Of a stretch of DNA of 64,000 nucleotides, positions 47,663 to 59,224 are shown piece by piece (positions within the stretch are counted from its first letter, which is position 1; each line of letters starts with the position of its first letter). Under the pieces are notes generated by a model. That model was not told the origin of the DNA, searched no databases, and was given only the letters and a program-made list of their open reading frames with translations. The stretch spans positions 62,001 to 126,000 of the forward strand of contig JASANC010001770.1 of the NCBI GenBank assembly GCA_030248135.1, written 5' to 3'. Position numbers and translations under genes: made by a program. The DNA comes from Theristus sp. LFF4_11. Lineage: Eukaryota > Nematoda > Chromadorea > Monhysterida > Xyalidae.

Positions 47663-50600
47663 TCATCCCTGCCTGATCAGAAAATTGGACATGTCACCAG
47701 AATCCAGGTTTTGCTCGAGGCGAAGTGTCTGAAATAGAAAGTCGTGAAAAATTCAGATTCAAAACTGACAAACTGATTGGTTTTATGGTGCGAAACGCAG
47801 CCAAGCAGTTAGTTTACCTGTTTAGGACGACACGATGAAAAAGAACGAAATTTAAAATAAAACTAATCAAATCTTGGTATGAAGATAATTCGTGCACTTT
47901 TTTCAACGTGTGCTTTCAGTCCACAAACAAACACACTGGCAAACCCACACGTACATCGTGTATCGTCACATAATTGTGGTGTGTCGGTGTGTTTGTTTGT
48001 GACTGCTGTGGGCTGCAAATGACGTGCGAAACAGAGTGCACGGTGTTCAGACAAGGACAATACCAGACAGGAACAGACCCGTTCATTGCACATGTGCAGC
48101 AGCATCACAAACGCGATCGGAGTTGACAGACTTTCCTAAAAAAAACGTGTGTGAAAAACTATTCTTTGTTTCATTTTCTGCTAAAAAATAAAAGAACAAA
48201 AATAAGAGTTTGCCAATTAATGATTCAAAATCCCCAATTCAATGCACGCACTCAACATTTCACTCATCCAACCAATCAGCGCGTCACCGATTCAAAACAC
48301 AGCGAATGTGAAGCAGTGCGTTCGTTTCGAACAATGCCGACCTGCACTTTCTCCGGCAAACGTCGCGGCAGTTCACAGCAGAGGGCGCGGAAGGACAGCG
48401 CGTCATCGGTGGGCTTTGCTTTCGGTGGTGAGCCAGAGGAGCTTGACGGCACATCGGCGTCGTCGCGTCGCCCGGTCGGAGCCTCAAGCTGGACAACCTG
48501 AAATCGGTCAGCAACGTCATTAAACAGCCTCGTTATTCTTGTTATCAAGCGACAATTGGCTGCGTTTTGAGGTTGGACACAGCAATGGACAGCGGATTTG
48601 TCTCTTGTGTTCATGGTCAGACACGTTTTTAGGAGTCGAGTTCAGCTTGGCCACCAAATTTTTGCCTCTGTGTCGACGTACCCTCCCTTTTAGCTGAGTC
48701 TTCAACAACAAATGCACACTGCCAAAAGAAAGGGTGAGTACGTGAGGTAAAACCCATGCAGCAATCACCGCACTCAAAATTTGGAATCGCCCAATCAGTG
48801 GCATTCAGCACTTTGCTTTGAAAACATTGATTTTAACCATTAAAAAACGTTTATTCGGATTCGAAAAGTCTTGCCGCTGTGGCTCACAAACAGAACATAT
48901 AAGAAACAAACAAGAAAACGAACATAGGGCGACTCTTCGCCCACTCCATCCTTGAATTTCGCCTTGGCACCGCAAATCTCCCACATTTCGCGCTTCAGTT
49001 TACGCGGATTGATGCTCTTTGGCTTGCGGTCTGGTTTCAATTTTAGTTGGTCAACCTGTGAAAATTGAAAAACCAAACTGTAAAAAATAGGATAACACTG
49101 GCCCATTCTGTGATTTTTCCGTGTGCACAGACAAACACACTGGCACGAGAGACTTTGCGCGCGGGCGCCGCGGTGTACACATGCCAGTGCGTTTGTTCGA
49201 GTGCAGTGCAACATCACAAATGCACCCGTTACACACACACGCGATTACAAAAGCATATGAACGGCTTCAAGTGCTCATTTCCTCGAAAATTTCATTTATT
49301 CTAAAAAAGCATCGTCTCTCGCCCTCGCACAATTTTCACGGGCGGCTTCTTCTTGGTCGGTCGGACTATCCGCGGAGACAACTGCGACAGGTGCAACTGA
49401 GTCAGATCATCTGCCAGCAGGCCGTCGTCTGCAGCAAACGAGCGCTGAACCGATGCGCCAGCGCCCTCCCGGCCCGAGGCGTCAGGGTCGTTTCTTGCTG
49501 GTGCAGTTGGCTCCGAGTGTTCGGGAGCCTCGGTGGGTGGCGCTGAAACAAGATGGAAACCTTGCGATTTCCAATTTACGAAAGTACTTTGCAGTGACAA
49601 CATGGTACGAAAAAACAGAATCAGCTCATAAGAGACAATGAAATACGAAAACCGGTGGAGACATGAAGAGCACGGGTATCTACCGTGTTCAGTCCGGGCA
49701 CACGATCTTGCTGCAACCACTCGTAGTCTTTCAAGGGAAGGAAAACGTGAAAAATAGGACGACACTGATTATCATTCCTAACAGGCGCAACTGTATCGAG
49801 ACGACACCAAATTGATATTTGATACCGAATGATACCGAACTTGGTGCACCTACTTTTCGGCCTTTGACTGACTGCTAGTGTCTGGTGAGTCACAGTCTGA
49901 AATTCAGCCCGAATAATCAAGCGAAAATTCAATCAAGCAAATCCACTTACCAGCATGTTGCTCGGTTGCTGCCGACTGCTGATCATCATTTTCCTGAGCG
50001 CCCGACCCAATCTCATCAACAGCATCGTCGTCGAACCCACCGGCGTAATCGGCTTCGCCATCCAAAAGAAAAAAAATGTAAAATTCCGGCAAACACAACT
50101 TCTGAGACAGCGAATACGAAAAAAAGCGAAAAACCGTAAAACAGACCACAAAAGCTCACAATTTCGACTGCCTTTATTTTCTATAATTTTAATTCTTAGA
50201 AACCAAAAACGCGTTTCTTGCACTTCCCACCTGAGTCAGCACAGGGTTGCTGTTCTTGTTGCACTGCATTTGCACCAGCGCGTTGCACGGTGTCTGTTGA
50301 GTTGTCAGCAACAACGGTCGCGTCCAAGTCAACTGGTGCGGACAACTGAGGCGAGGCTGGCACCTGAGATATTTGACGCTTTTGTTGTTTTTATGACGAC
50401 ATTTAGGTCGGAGAGCACACGATTATAGAGAAGAACACACCATAACAAATGGAATTTCAGCTGAGATACTGACATACTTCATTAGTCGCACAACTATGGT
50501 TCATGTGCAGATTCTACCTGACAACAAACCAGCCAGCTGGTTTGAATTCGACAACCAATCAGCGAATTGCACTAAATGGTCTGTTCTGGAAGCATTCACG

Positions 50601-53600
50601 AACATCGAAGCAAAAATTACTGTGTGATGTTTTACTAAAGCAAAATAAATGAAATGTTTTTCGAAAAAAAACGTTCACTTGCCAGTTGCTCCGGCTTCAA
50701 CGTCAACGTCTTCCATCGCGTCAAATCGTAGCGGTACTCCTTCGACATCTCATTCGTTCGGTGCATTTGACCGCACAACGTTGACTCGGTCAGTGTTGTG
50801 TCGACGCGGTGCACCTGCACACAACAAAATGCTAAAATGCTGACGCAAACAAAGCAAACATTTTTACTTTGCCAAACGAAACGAGATCTGAAAACTGTTC
50901 CGGATATACAGCGATGTTTAGATTAAAATCACGCATGTACAAAAATTGACCGCCTAAAAATACTCAAATAGAATCTGTTCCTCCAGGTGTGAAAGGACAA
51001 GCAAACAGCTAACGATCACATTCAGTTCAGTCAAGCATAAACATTGAGCAGACGTTGCAACATTGACCGGATATCCAAAAAACCCACTCTTTGGAACAAC
51101 TGTTTCGAAATCAGACCAGTGAAATCAACCGGGCCACCGTTTCGCTTGTTGCGTCGCCTCGGTGATTTCTTGCCAGCTGTACCTGAACAAGCGAAAATGC
51201 GATTTCATGAAACCTGTTTACTGCAAAGAGACCACGATGTGACAGCCAAATGAGATGAAACATATGAAGCAATTCAAGAAAACAAGCAGAACATCGCAAA
51301 GATATTCAAGATCGAGCCGACCTTTGTTGTGTTCAGCGGTCTTGCGCACCTTCCAGAACGACGGTCCCTTGTAGGTCTGCAGTTTCTGTTGATCGAGGTA
51401 CATGTAGTCGTGCGGCTGCTCCGAGACGAGCTCACCAACGCGCTCAATGTCGGGCATACTACAAACACGAATGCACCATTGTTTGAGCCGCTGAACTGGC
51501 CCTAATGGACGAGTCCGGCCTCGTTTGGAGAGCACAAACTCGCCAGTGAAATGATGCGCAGTCACAAACACAAGAGCACAGAGACGAAAACACTGCAACA
51601 GGCAACGTGCGAGACATGCCGCAGCGGTGCATGGCGCATGTGTCCGTGCGTGTTTCGTTTGTGTCAGCGCGCAGTGCGAAAAGCAAAAAACGGTCGCCCA
51701 CACAGCATCTCTAAGCACAACAACGAACAACGGAGCGCTCACGGTTTCAATCGTCGTTGGTGCCTGAGCGCCGTCGCGTGCGCCCCACCGGTGTCCGCCA
51801 CATTCAGCACGTTCGCGGCGGTCGCCGGCGCATCCTCCTGCTCATCATCGTCTTCGTCGAACCCGCCGACGTCTACGAAGTGTTTCAAGCCATTATTTTT
51901 CTGATTTGGTTGGATGTTTGAAGTTTTTTATTTCAATTTTTTTTTTAACTTTGACAATTTTCGCTTTGGAAAATGCTGGTTGCCTGGCACACAAGGCTCG
52001 TGTACTATTCCGGCCCGCGAAATTCCGGCCCGTAGAATTCCGGCCCGCTCATTCCGGCCCGAAGAATTCCGGCCCGGAGAATTTTCGCCAGCAAGAACAA
52101 TATTAAGCCACACGAAGTGATTTTTGGGAAATAAATTCTTAAGTGATTTTTATTTTTGTTTAGAACTTGCTTGCAGTGACTTGTTGTAGGTTCCTAATCC
52201 TAAGCCAAGCCTTTTTGATAAGGTAAAAGGGTCACAAGTCCTGTTCATGATGAAAAAATTAAAAAATTTACTTGTGGTTTCTTTTTTCCAAAAGGTTTCA
52301 CTTTCCAAAAAAGCAAACAGGACGAACATCATTGAAAATACACTGTAACATGTGAACATCAATATTTTTATTTTATTATTTCATTACCAAAATCACTTCG
52401 TGTGGTTTAATATGGTTCGTACTGGCGAAAATTCTCCGGGCCGGAATTCTCCGGGCCGGAATTCTTCGGGCCGGAATTCTTCGGGCCGGAATGAGCGGGC
52501 CGGAATTCTTCAGGCCGGAATTAGCGGGCCGGAATTGTACCCCCCCCGGCACACAAGTACACAACACCTTTGAAGAAAACGCGCTATATGACTCGCTGCA
52601 ACAAATGAGTCGCTGATCTTTTACTTGCCAAGCGTTGACCGTTAGATGCAACAAATTAATTCAGTACCAATAACAGTATTGTGGAAGTTTTTGAACGTAC
52701 CAGACGGAAATGTCGTCAGCTGCTTTAAAAACGCCCGTCTGTCTCGGACAGGTACCAGAATTTCAGTTGAGTTAATGTTTTACGTCATTTTTTTCACGTG
52801 ATCTCACTCCGGCACGTTTGAAAAAATATATACACTCTTGCGTTCCCACCCGTACTGGGAACTACGAATTCCTCTCACTGTCAAGTTGCATTCTGAAAGG
52901 AAAAATAGCAAAAACCTACCAAAAGGAGCGGGGTCGCAGTGTGCTTCTGGCGACGGCTCACGCAACGTCGCTTTATAATTGTCCGTTCTTGTTTCATCCG
53001 GCGAATTGCCGGCCATGCGAGTCAACAAACTGCTGGTGGATGAGTCTCGACGGGCTGCCTGTAATTGTGTTGACAAAAATTGACAAACACACGTCAGCAT
53101 ATACTTTCGACACGCTGATTGACTTTATATATTCTGGAGCAGTAACAACAACCTTCATTCAACATGCTGGATTTGAAATTCGACCCACTCATTTCAGGAA
53201 AAGTCATTTTCCAAACATGAACGCATCATACAAGGTAGCCAAATTACACACACGTTAAAACCGACCGTTAGATAAAAACCATGAAGCTAATTATACGTTC
53301 ACATAAAAGTCAAGTACGAACCAAACCAACTCAAAAAACCTCGAGAGAAGAAAAAAACTCACGGGCGGTGCAACATCCGACAAGTGATTAGGAGACTCCG
53401 TTTGCTGTTCGGCTAGGGTGGCACTGTTTTGGTTTTCGCTACTGAAGAGAAAGTCAGCGATCGAATCACAGATTCCAATGGTGGCGTCGTTCGAATCTGC
53501 CGACGACGACGACGACGACGGCTTCATGATGGCGCCGCGCAACATTTGCGTCAGATCTGAGCATGATGAATCAAAATCACAACGGCACAAAAACAAAACC

Positions 53601-56495
53601 ACAATCTGTACTGAATTTCCAACCGAAACGGCGTAAGCTGAGCTAAAAAAAACAGATGCGAGCGAGTGAATCAGCTGAAGTGAAAATCAAAGTGACGTGA
53701 TCAATTTGGGCAACCACGAAAGTAGTAGTTCGAGTTCGAAAGTAGCTTTTTGAACCAAACAATATTTTATGGATAAAAACGTTCGAAATCTAACCAATCC
53801 AAACAGCTACTGCTATCGTGCACAGTGGATTCAGTGGTTTGAGAAATTACTCTTTGATCGGCTGTCTTTTCAGTTCAGTTTCTGTAACAATTCTGAAACA
53901 ATTCAGTTTCTCCTGCTCAGCACCAATCACCAATCCAACAGCGCACAGGTGCTTCTGTCTCATCCATCGGGTGCATCAAGCAAACGGAGTGAGTGATGCT
54001 GCGGCGAGACTCCATCGGAAACTGAGCTCACCGCGAATCCGGATGACACCCACCAGCCGGAAAACAACGACAAAAAAGAGCCCGCAACGCAAACAACCGC
54101 CAGCACCAAACACCGCCGCCTACCGTTCCATTGCGGCCGGCTGCTGCGTGCGATGGGCGCGCAGCGCGTCACCACTGGCTCACTGATCGTGTGTATGCGC
54201 ACGAAGCCGCCGTCGCCGCTGCTGTGTGCCTGCGTCAGGAACAGACCCTTCACGGTGCCCTCGTCGAACGCCGAGCATACACGCCGAAACAGCGAGTCGT
54301 CCTGTGCAATGGGAAAACCCGTTGTACCGAAATTAGTGGATGAATCTAAAAATCACCAAAAAAAGATTTTCGGAACACTCTGCGCTCTCGATGTGATTTC
54401 TGTAAATGATAAGGCTTTAAAGGGACATTCATGAAGCAGTATTTAGTAACTGCGCAGCTATGTTTAAACACAGCTACGCGTCACTAAATAAATACTGCTT
54501 CATGAACTTTACTGATACCATGTGGATATTTTCGTTTTCACCAACGGGTTAGAAATGAATAAAATTAAAGCATAACATTTACAGTGGGGAAAGACAAACC
54601 TCATATTCCGCATCGTGACTCGTGACCGAGATTTCGCTCGGGTCACTGACCAACGTCGCTTTCGCGGCCTGAAAACACCATTTTTTTGTTTTCAAGGTTC
54701 CACAAACTCTTGAATGTCTTTTCAACCCCCCTATTGAATCTCAACACTTTTTCAGCCAACAAGGATGTGCTCAAAACAACACTGAAATTGGGGTCCACCA
54801 AAAAACACCACAAACAACCAGCTTACGCACCCGTCGTCGCTTTTTTCGTGGCGGACCTTCGTTACTGTCCGTGTGTCCATCAAACTCGGCTGAAAAAAAC
54901 ACGAACAGAGCAAGCATGAGACGCATTATTTCAAACAACCAGACATGCACGAGAGCCTGTTATGCCTGTTCCGAGGCCCACCCAGGAACAGGCAAGTTGG
55001 CCGTTTGGAACAGGCATCATCTACCAGGTTACCCCAAATTTTGAGCGGCCAGTCGAAGAAGTCATTTATTTTTCATTACATTCAGCAATTTCGCCAACCA
55101 GGTTACCCCTTTTTGGCTGGTTTGGCTACCTACCAGGAACAGGCATGAAAATGGCTTTCGTGCACCTCTGCAAACAACACCAACAAAATATGAAAACGGT
55201 CGACCAAGGCATATTCACCTCTAGCGCGCGACTTTTCGGCTTTACCAACGAGAAGGCTCACTTGCTGATAGACGGAGTCGACTCGATACGAGTAGATTTT
55301 TGCGCCAACGTCGATCACTTGACCAGCAAACTGAACACAAGCAAAAATATTTCAAAGACAGAAAAACACTATGACGCGTAATTTCCACGGACAATCACAA
55401 TACTTCAGTAACAGCTTTCCTGGTCTTGAACTGATGAATTAAAATTGCAAAAATTTCCACAGTGTCAGCGAAGAACAAGACGCCTCAACTGACTCCAATG
55501 TCAAGTGCGTTCCGCGGATCGGTCAAGGACGGCAAATAGTCGAGCAACTTCATGCTGAACGCGTTCTTTACGTTGATTTTCTGAAAATGTAAATGTAACA
55601 TGCAGAACAGACAACCTTTTCGATACAGACTCAATTAACTCGGTGTACTTTAACTAGAAATCAATCAATTAATGGTTAAATAAAAAACTAGCGGAATTTT
55701 TTGACTTTGAATCCAAGTGATAAATAAAACCGTTGGAATAGAGCCAAGCTTCCAAGACGCCACGAACGCTTTTGACGGCCATTTCAATTCCAGCCTTGTA
55801 CATCTCCGAGATTTGCTCGTTCGTGTACTTCGGTTTCGACGGAGCCTCAACAGCATCGTCGTCGTCGTCGTCGTCAATGCGGCGCGTGCGGGTCGCTTGA
55901 CCATCGTCACGAATGTTCTCCGTTTCGCCATCGCCTCCTCGGACTCCACCGCCGCGCGACAGACGTGCATGCCGCTCGCGAGTGTCGTCAACCTTGAAAT
56001 TTTGAAATGAACTTGCTCAAGATTTTGTCTAAGAGAGAGACATGAAAGTGTTGAAATGCATTCTACATTACTCAGTGCTTTTGAACTCAGCGACCGAATT
56101 CAGGCCAAAAAAACAAAGAGAAACAGTGAGGCAGACATAACACAATTTTACACTCCATACAAGCAAAATGAAGATGATGAAGATGACATGGAGCAAAGCA
56201 TGACAAGCAAATGCGTTTTTTTAAGAAAAGAACAAACCTCCTTCATGTCGTCATCGTCATCGTCGTTGTCGCCGATGACAGTGACACGGGCACCACGGCG
56301 ATGCTTTTTGTTCTGGTGTTTCCGTTTGTTGTGGGAGGCGCCCTTCTTTTCGTGCTTCGATTTCTTTGTCGGCGGAGCGGCGCCATCCTCGCTGTTGCTG
56401 TCGTCGTCGCTGTTCGTTGGAAATTCCGGGGACATTTCGTTTTCGTTTGTAGTAGCAAACTTGTTCAGTTGTTGGGAATCACGCAAAACGGACAT
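47663..56495 (-). CDS. NCAPH: Condensin complex subunit 2 (kleisin NCAPH/Barren)
   Basis: Twenty-one exons chain in phase: 56495-56238, 55992-55768, 55580-55494, 55330-55219, 54889-54831, 54668-54600, 54301-54124, 53556-53363, 51900-51743, 51458-51322, 51182-51088, 50814-50679, 50356-50231, 50052-49951, 49896-49854, 49727-49684, 49542-49331, 49055-48924, 48497-48348, 48135-48079 and 47728-47663, 2640 nt, 879 residues (human 741). Conserved blocks are EQISEMYKAGIEMAVK with KINVKNAFSMKLLDYL (SMC2-binding end), AKIYSYRVDSVY, QPHDYMYLDQQKLQTYKGPS, MSKEYRYDLTRW, SINPRKLKREMWEIC and the winged-helix end SLSTPIAFVMLLHMCNE and NFLIRQG-stop. The kleisin bridges SMC2 and SMC4 heads in condensin I. Acidic, low-complexity linkers make it longer than usual. 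Exon 14 begins after AAG in TTGGATGGCGAAG, and exons 15-16 are short with weak similarity; those junctions rest on phase alone. Confidence 0.93.
52005..52540. mobile_element. Foldback element with tandem ATTCCGGCCCG units
   Basis: Left arm 52005-52130 holds five to six units of about 14 bp (ATTCCGGCCCGAAGA and variants) followed by TTAAGCCACACGAAGTGATTT. The right arm, about 52390-52540, is its inverse: AAATCACTTCGTGTGGTTTAA, then units with GGGCCGGAATTCTTC. About 250 bp separate the arms, including another GTAGGTTCCTAATCC end sequence at 52187. It sits in intron 8 of the condensin gene. No known family. Confidence 0.7.
54428..54507. repeat. 80-bp palindrome (foldback MITE)
   Basis: TTCATGAAGCAGTATTTA on the left is mirrored by TAAATACTGCTTCATGAA on the right. 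The interior CTGCGCAGCTATG and CAGCTACGCG continues the pairing imperfectly. It lies in the intron between condensin exons 6 and 7. Confidence 0.75.
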
Positions 56496-57024
56496 TCTCA
56501 AAAGCAACCGTTTCAGTCAGAGTCAGCATCAGATCAACATCATCAAGCTCAAGCAACGGTGGACAGGCGCCTTTTTTCTGTCTATTTTTTATCAATAATT
56601 TTTTTTGAATGTTTTTTCGGCGCGGCGCGGCGCGGTATTAGGGTAAAGGCCCATTCATGCAAGCGCGCGCTGAAGCGCGCTGACCAGCTTCATCATGAAT
56701 GAAGAAATGAAGCTGCGTCAGCCGCTGCGGCTTTTTAGGTTTTTGTCCATTCACGAACGCGCGCGCTGACCAGCTTCATCATGAATGAAGAAATGAAGCT
56801 GCGTCAGCCGCTGCGGCTTTTGATGTCCGGACCCCAAATGCCGCAGCGGCTTGTCTGAAAAATGAAACGTATTTGCATAATTTCTGCGCTTTCAATTGTG
56901 ATAGATGCAGACCAAAAAGGGAATGAATTTAATTGTGGTAAAATTAAATTAATTGAGGAATACAGTAAGTTTTATTGTGCTGCGTTTGTGAAAGAAACCA
57001 ACAGATAAAAACGATAAAAACAAC

Positions 57025-57107
57025 TGGGCTCAGACGGGTTTCGAACTTTGGCCTCTGTGCTGACAGGCACAACACGTTACCACTGCACTATAGTAGTTGA
57101 CAGGTGG
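57025..57107 (-). other. tRNA-Asp-like sequence (pseudo-tRNA or SINE head)
   Basis: On the minus strand TATAGTGCAGTGGTAACG is a good A box and D arm, TGTGC-CTGTCA-GCACA is a perfect stem with a loop carrying GTC (Asp), and AAAGTTCGAAACCC is a good B box. The loop is one base short, and the acceptor ends do not pair well. A working tRNA is doubtful; origin from tRNA-Asp(GTC) is likely. Confidence 0.5.
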
Positions 57108-57290
57108 GAACCTCTCTAGGTGTTTGTTCATTAAACGTCATTCAGTTTTATCGTTTTGTGCTGTTGTCTGTGTTGTCTCCGTACGTGCTGTTTAGTACAC
57201 ACTATATACCGCTTCGATTCGTTGTTTTCGCCGTTTCAGTGAATGTTTTGATCTTTTGATTTGTGCAACATTCACTAATCATGTGCTGCC

Positions 57291-57391
57291 GTTGAGGAAA
57301 CTTTTTTTGCAATGAAGCAAAGCTTGTTCTTGCGGGCTGCACACCGGTTTTAAGGGCTGCGCAAATCAGTACCCCCACCGTCGCACGGGTA
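57291..57391. repeat. Fragment of the CCGTGCGACGGTG TIR family
   Basis: It carries GCAATGAAGCAAAGCT, TTCTTGCGGGCTGC, TTTTAAGGGCTGCGCA and CACCGTCGCACGGGT. The first and last words also occur at the right end of the satellite-bearing element (12375-12439). The middle word resembles one satellite unit. Confidence 0.6.
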
Positions 57392-58739
57392 CAGTTCACA
57401 TAAATTTCACACAAATTTCTTGCACTACTTTTATGCTTTGTTGAGTATTCGTATTCTCACTGTCACACTTATTTTGAGACTAATTACGCTATACAATACT
57501 GTTCAGAATCTGTCAGAAAAGTACTAAATGATTTAACAAAAAAGTCTTGCAACATTTGTGAAAGATTGTCACTGACAGCAACAATCAGCGATTTTGCACA
57601 CACAAATTTGATGTCCGGACATCAAATGCCGCAGCGGCTGACGCAGCTTCATTTCTTCATTCACGATGAAGCTGGTCAGCGCGCTTCAGCGCGCTTCAGC
57701 GCGCGCGTCCGTGAATGCGCATGTGCTCCAAAACTGAAGCGCGCTGACGCACGCTGAAGCGCGCTGTTTTTTTGCTTCGTGAATGTGTAGCAAAGTGAAG
57801 CGCGTCAGCGCGCTTCAGCGCGCTTCAACCTCCATGAATGGCGCTTAAGGGGCTTTGAAAAAAATTTTTTTTTTATTTTTTTTTTCGTTTTTTTTTAAAT
57901 TTGGATTTTTTTTTTTCAAACTTAAAAAAAAAATTTGAAAATTTTTTCTTCTACTTTGCTCTGAAAATTCGATTTATGGCATAATTTTTTGAAAGTTCAA
58001 ACCAAATTTTCTTCCCAACTTCTTTGTGTGCTTCACCACATCACACGACCGTTTTTCAGATACCCGATAACATGGCCACATGTTAAAACTTGCGTGCTGA
58101 GCTAAACTAACGTGTTAAACTTGCGTCTGTCAGTTGCCCGCAACGTGATCGCGAAATCATGGTACGTGTTTTCGATACGATGATTTGAAGAGTGGGCTCT
58201 CGCCATGTGGCAGATAGCATAGCTGGTTGAACCTGAAAGTAAGTGTCTTGGGGGGGGCGACCGGGTCGACAGGGGTTGCCGACTTAGCTACAGCAAACAG
58301 GAATTTTTGAACACAGTCAAATTTTGGTAATTTTCTAAAGAGGAACAACTAAGAACGGTTCAATATTCAAGTACACGTCGAAAATTGTCCTGTTTTACTG
58401 GTGAAAATGCAACTTTCCCTCTATGAAATGGACATAATTTCAATAAAACACGATTTTCGCTCTTATAGTTTTCCGGATCGTTCTGAAAATAGTCTAGATG
58501 AACTCAGCTCGACGAGACGCTTCGAACAAACCTAACTTGTAAAAAAAAAATTTTTTTTTTTTTAATTTTTTTTTAATTTGAAAAAAAATCCGGATTTTTT
58601 TCCCTAACCCTACGCGGTATGATTACAATTGTACAAACTTTGGTTTTGCGGGGGTTGGTTGGGTGGGTTGGAGTGGAGGCAAGCAGGCAGGCAGGCAGGT
58701 AGGTTGCAGGTAGCGTTAGCGGACGCGTTTGCGGTTTGA

Positions 58740-59060
58740 TTTTTTTATTTTTTTCGTTTTTTTAATCCGGATTTGGTTTTGGTTATCTTTTTTCTTCCAA
58801 TTGAAAAAAAATGTTTTTTTTTCTTTCCTCTTTGCTCTGAAATTCGATTTTAGGCATAATTTTCTGAAAGTTTAAACCAAATTTTGTCTCAAACTTCCTT
58901 GTGCACTTAGCTATATGTTATTATTTGGTCATTTTGACCATCGTACTTGTGGTACTTCATGTTTTTCGATTTGGATGATTTTTAGCGTTGAAATGACTTG
59001 GATGAATTGAAATGTCGTTTCAGAAATTGTTGTGTTGCTGCAATGCAACTTGAATGTTTT
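58740..59060. repeat. Diverged fragment of the TAGGGTTAGGGG element body
   Basis: Words such as TTTGGTCATTTTGACC, CATGTTTTTCGATTTGGATG and TTTAGCGTTGAAATGACTT match the interior of the copy at 59320-60367 with many differences. Both termini are missing or unrecognisable. A GGCA microsatellite (AGGCAGGCAGGCAGG) lies just before it at about 58680. Confidence 0.6.
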
Positions 59061-59224
59061 GCTTAAACAAAAACCCGTCGATGTTGCGGGTTGCGGCACA
59101 TGCTGCTTCGATCTCCGAAAAGCGAACAAAACAGTTGATGTCAGCCAGGGTTTCTCACCACACACACGACAATTGAATTGACACAATTCACAACATGCCG
59201 CAAGCAGACGTTACATTTGCGTAG

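Larger units (their letters stand above)
56645..57847. mobile_element. Foldback element with GCGCGCTGAAGCGCGC arms
   Basis: The left arm has GCCCATTCATGCAAGCGCGC and two copies of CATCATGAATGAAGAAATGA with TGCGTCAGCCGCTGCGG. The right arm, 57610-57845, is the inverse (CCGCAGCGGCTGACGCAGC, many CAGCGCGCTTCAGCGCGC). Inside are a tRNA-like sequence and a fragment of the CCGTGCGACGGTG family (57291-57391). It is nested in the left end of the hAT-like element. Confidence 0.7.
56639..58612. mobile_element. Composite hAT-like element with a nested foldback element
   Basis: The outer ends are TAGGGT and CCCTAACCCTA, and the 8-bp duplication CGCGGTAT is exact on both sides (56631-56638 and 58613-58620). 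The right portion from about 57848 (AAGGGGCTTTGAAAA) is the TAGGGTTAGGGG family, shorter than the other copies because of an internal deletion. Between TAGGGT and that point another element of about 1.2 kb has been inserted. Confidence 0.82.

Noticed and set aside
52818..53258. 146-codon plus-strand frame inside a condensin intron
   Set aside because: No recognisable domain, includes low-complexity stretches, and no supporting splice or start context.
53960..54253. Extension of condensin exon 7 past 54124
   Set aside because: A good GT donor is at 54123, and joining to 53556 keeps phase and restores family-like sequence; the extension is intron.
57025..57107. Functional tRNA-Asp gene
   Set aside because: The acceptor ends do not pair, the anticodon loop is one base short, and the sequence is inside a nested transposon.
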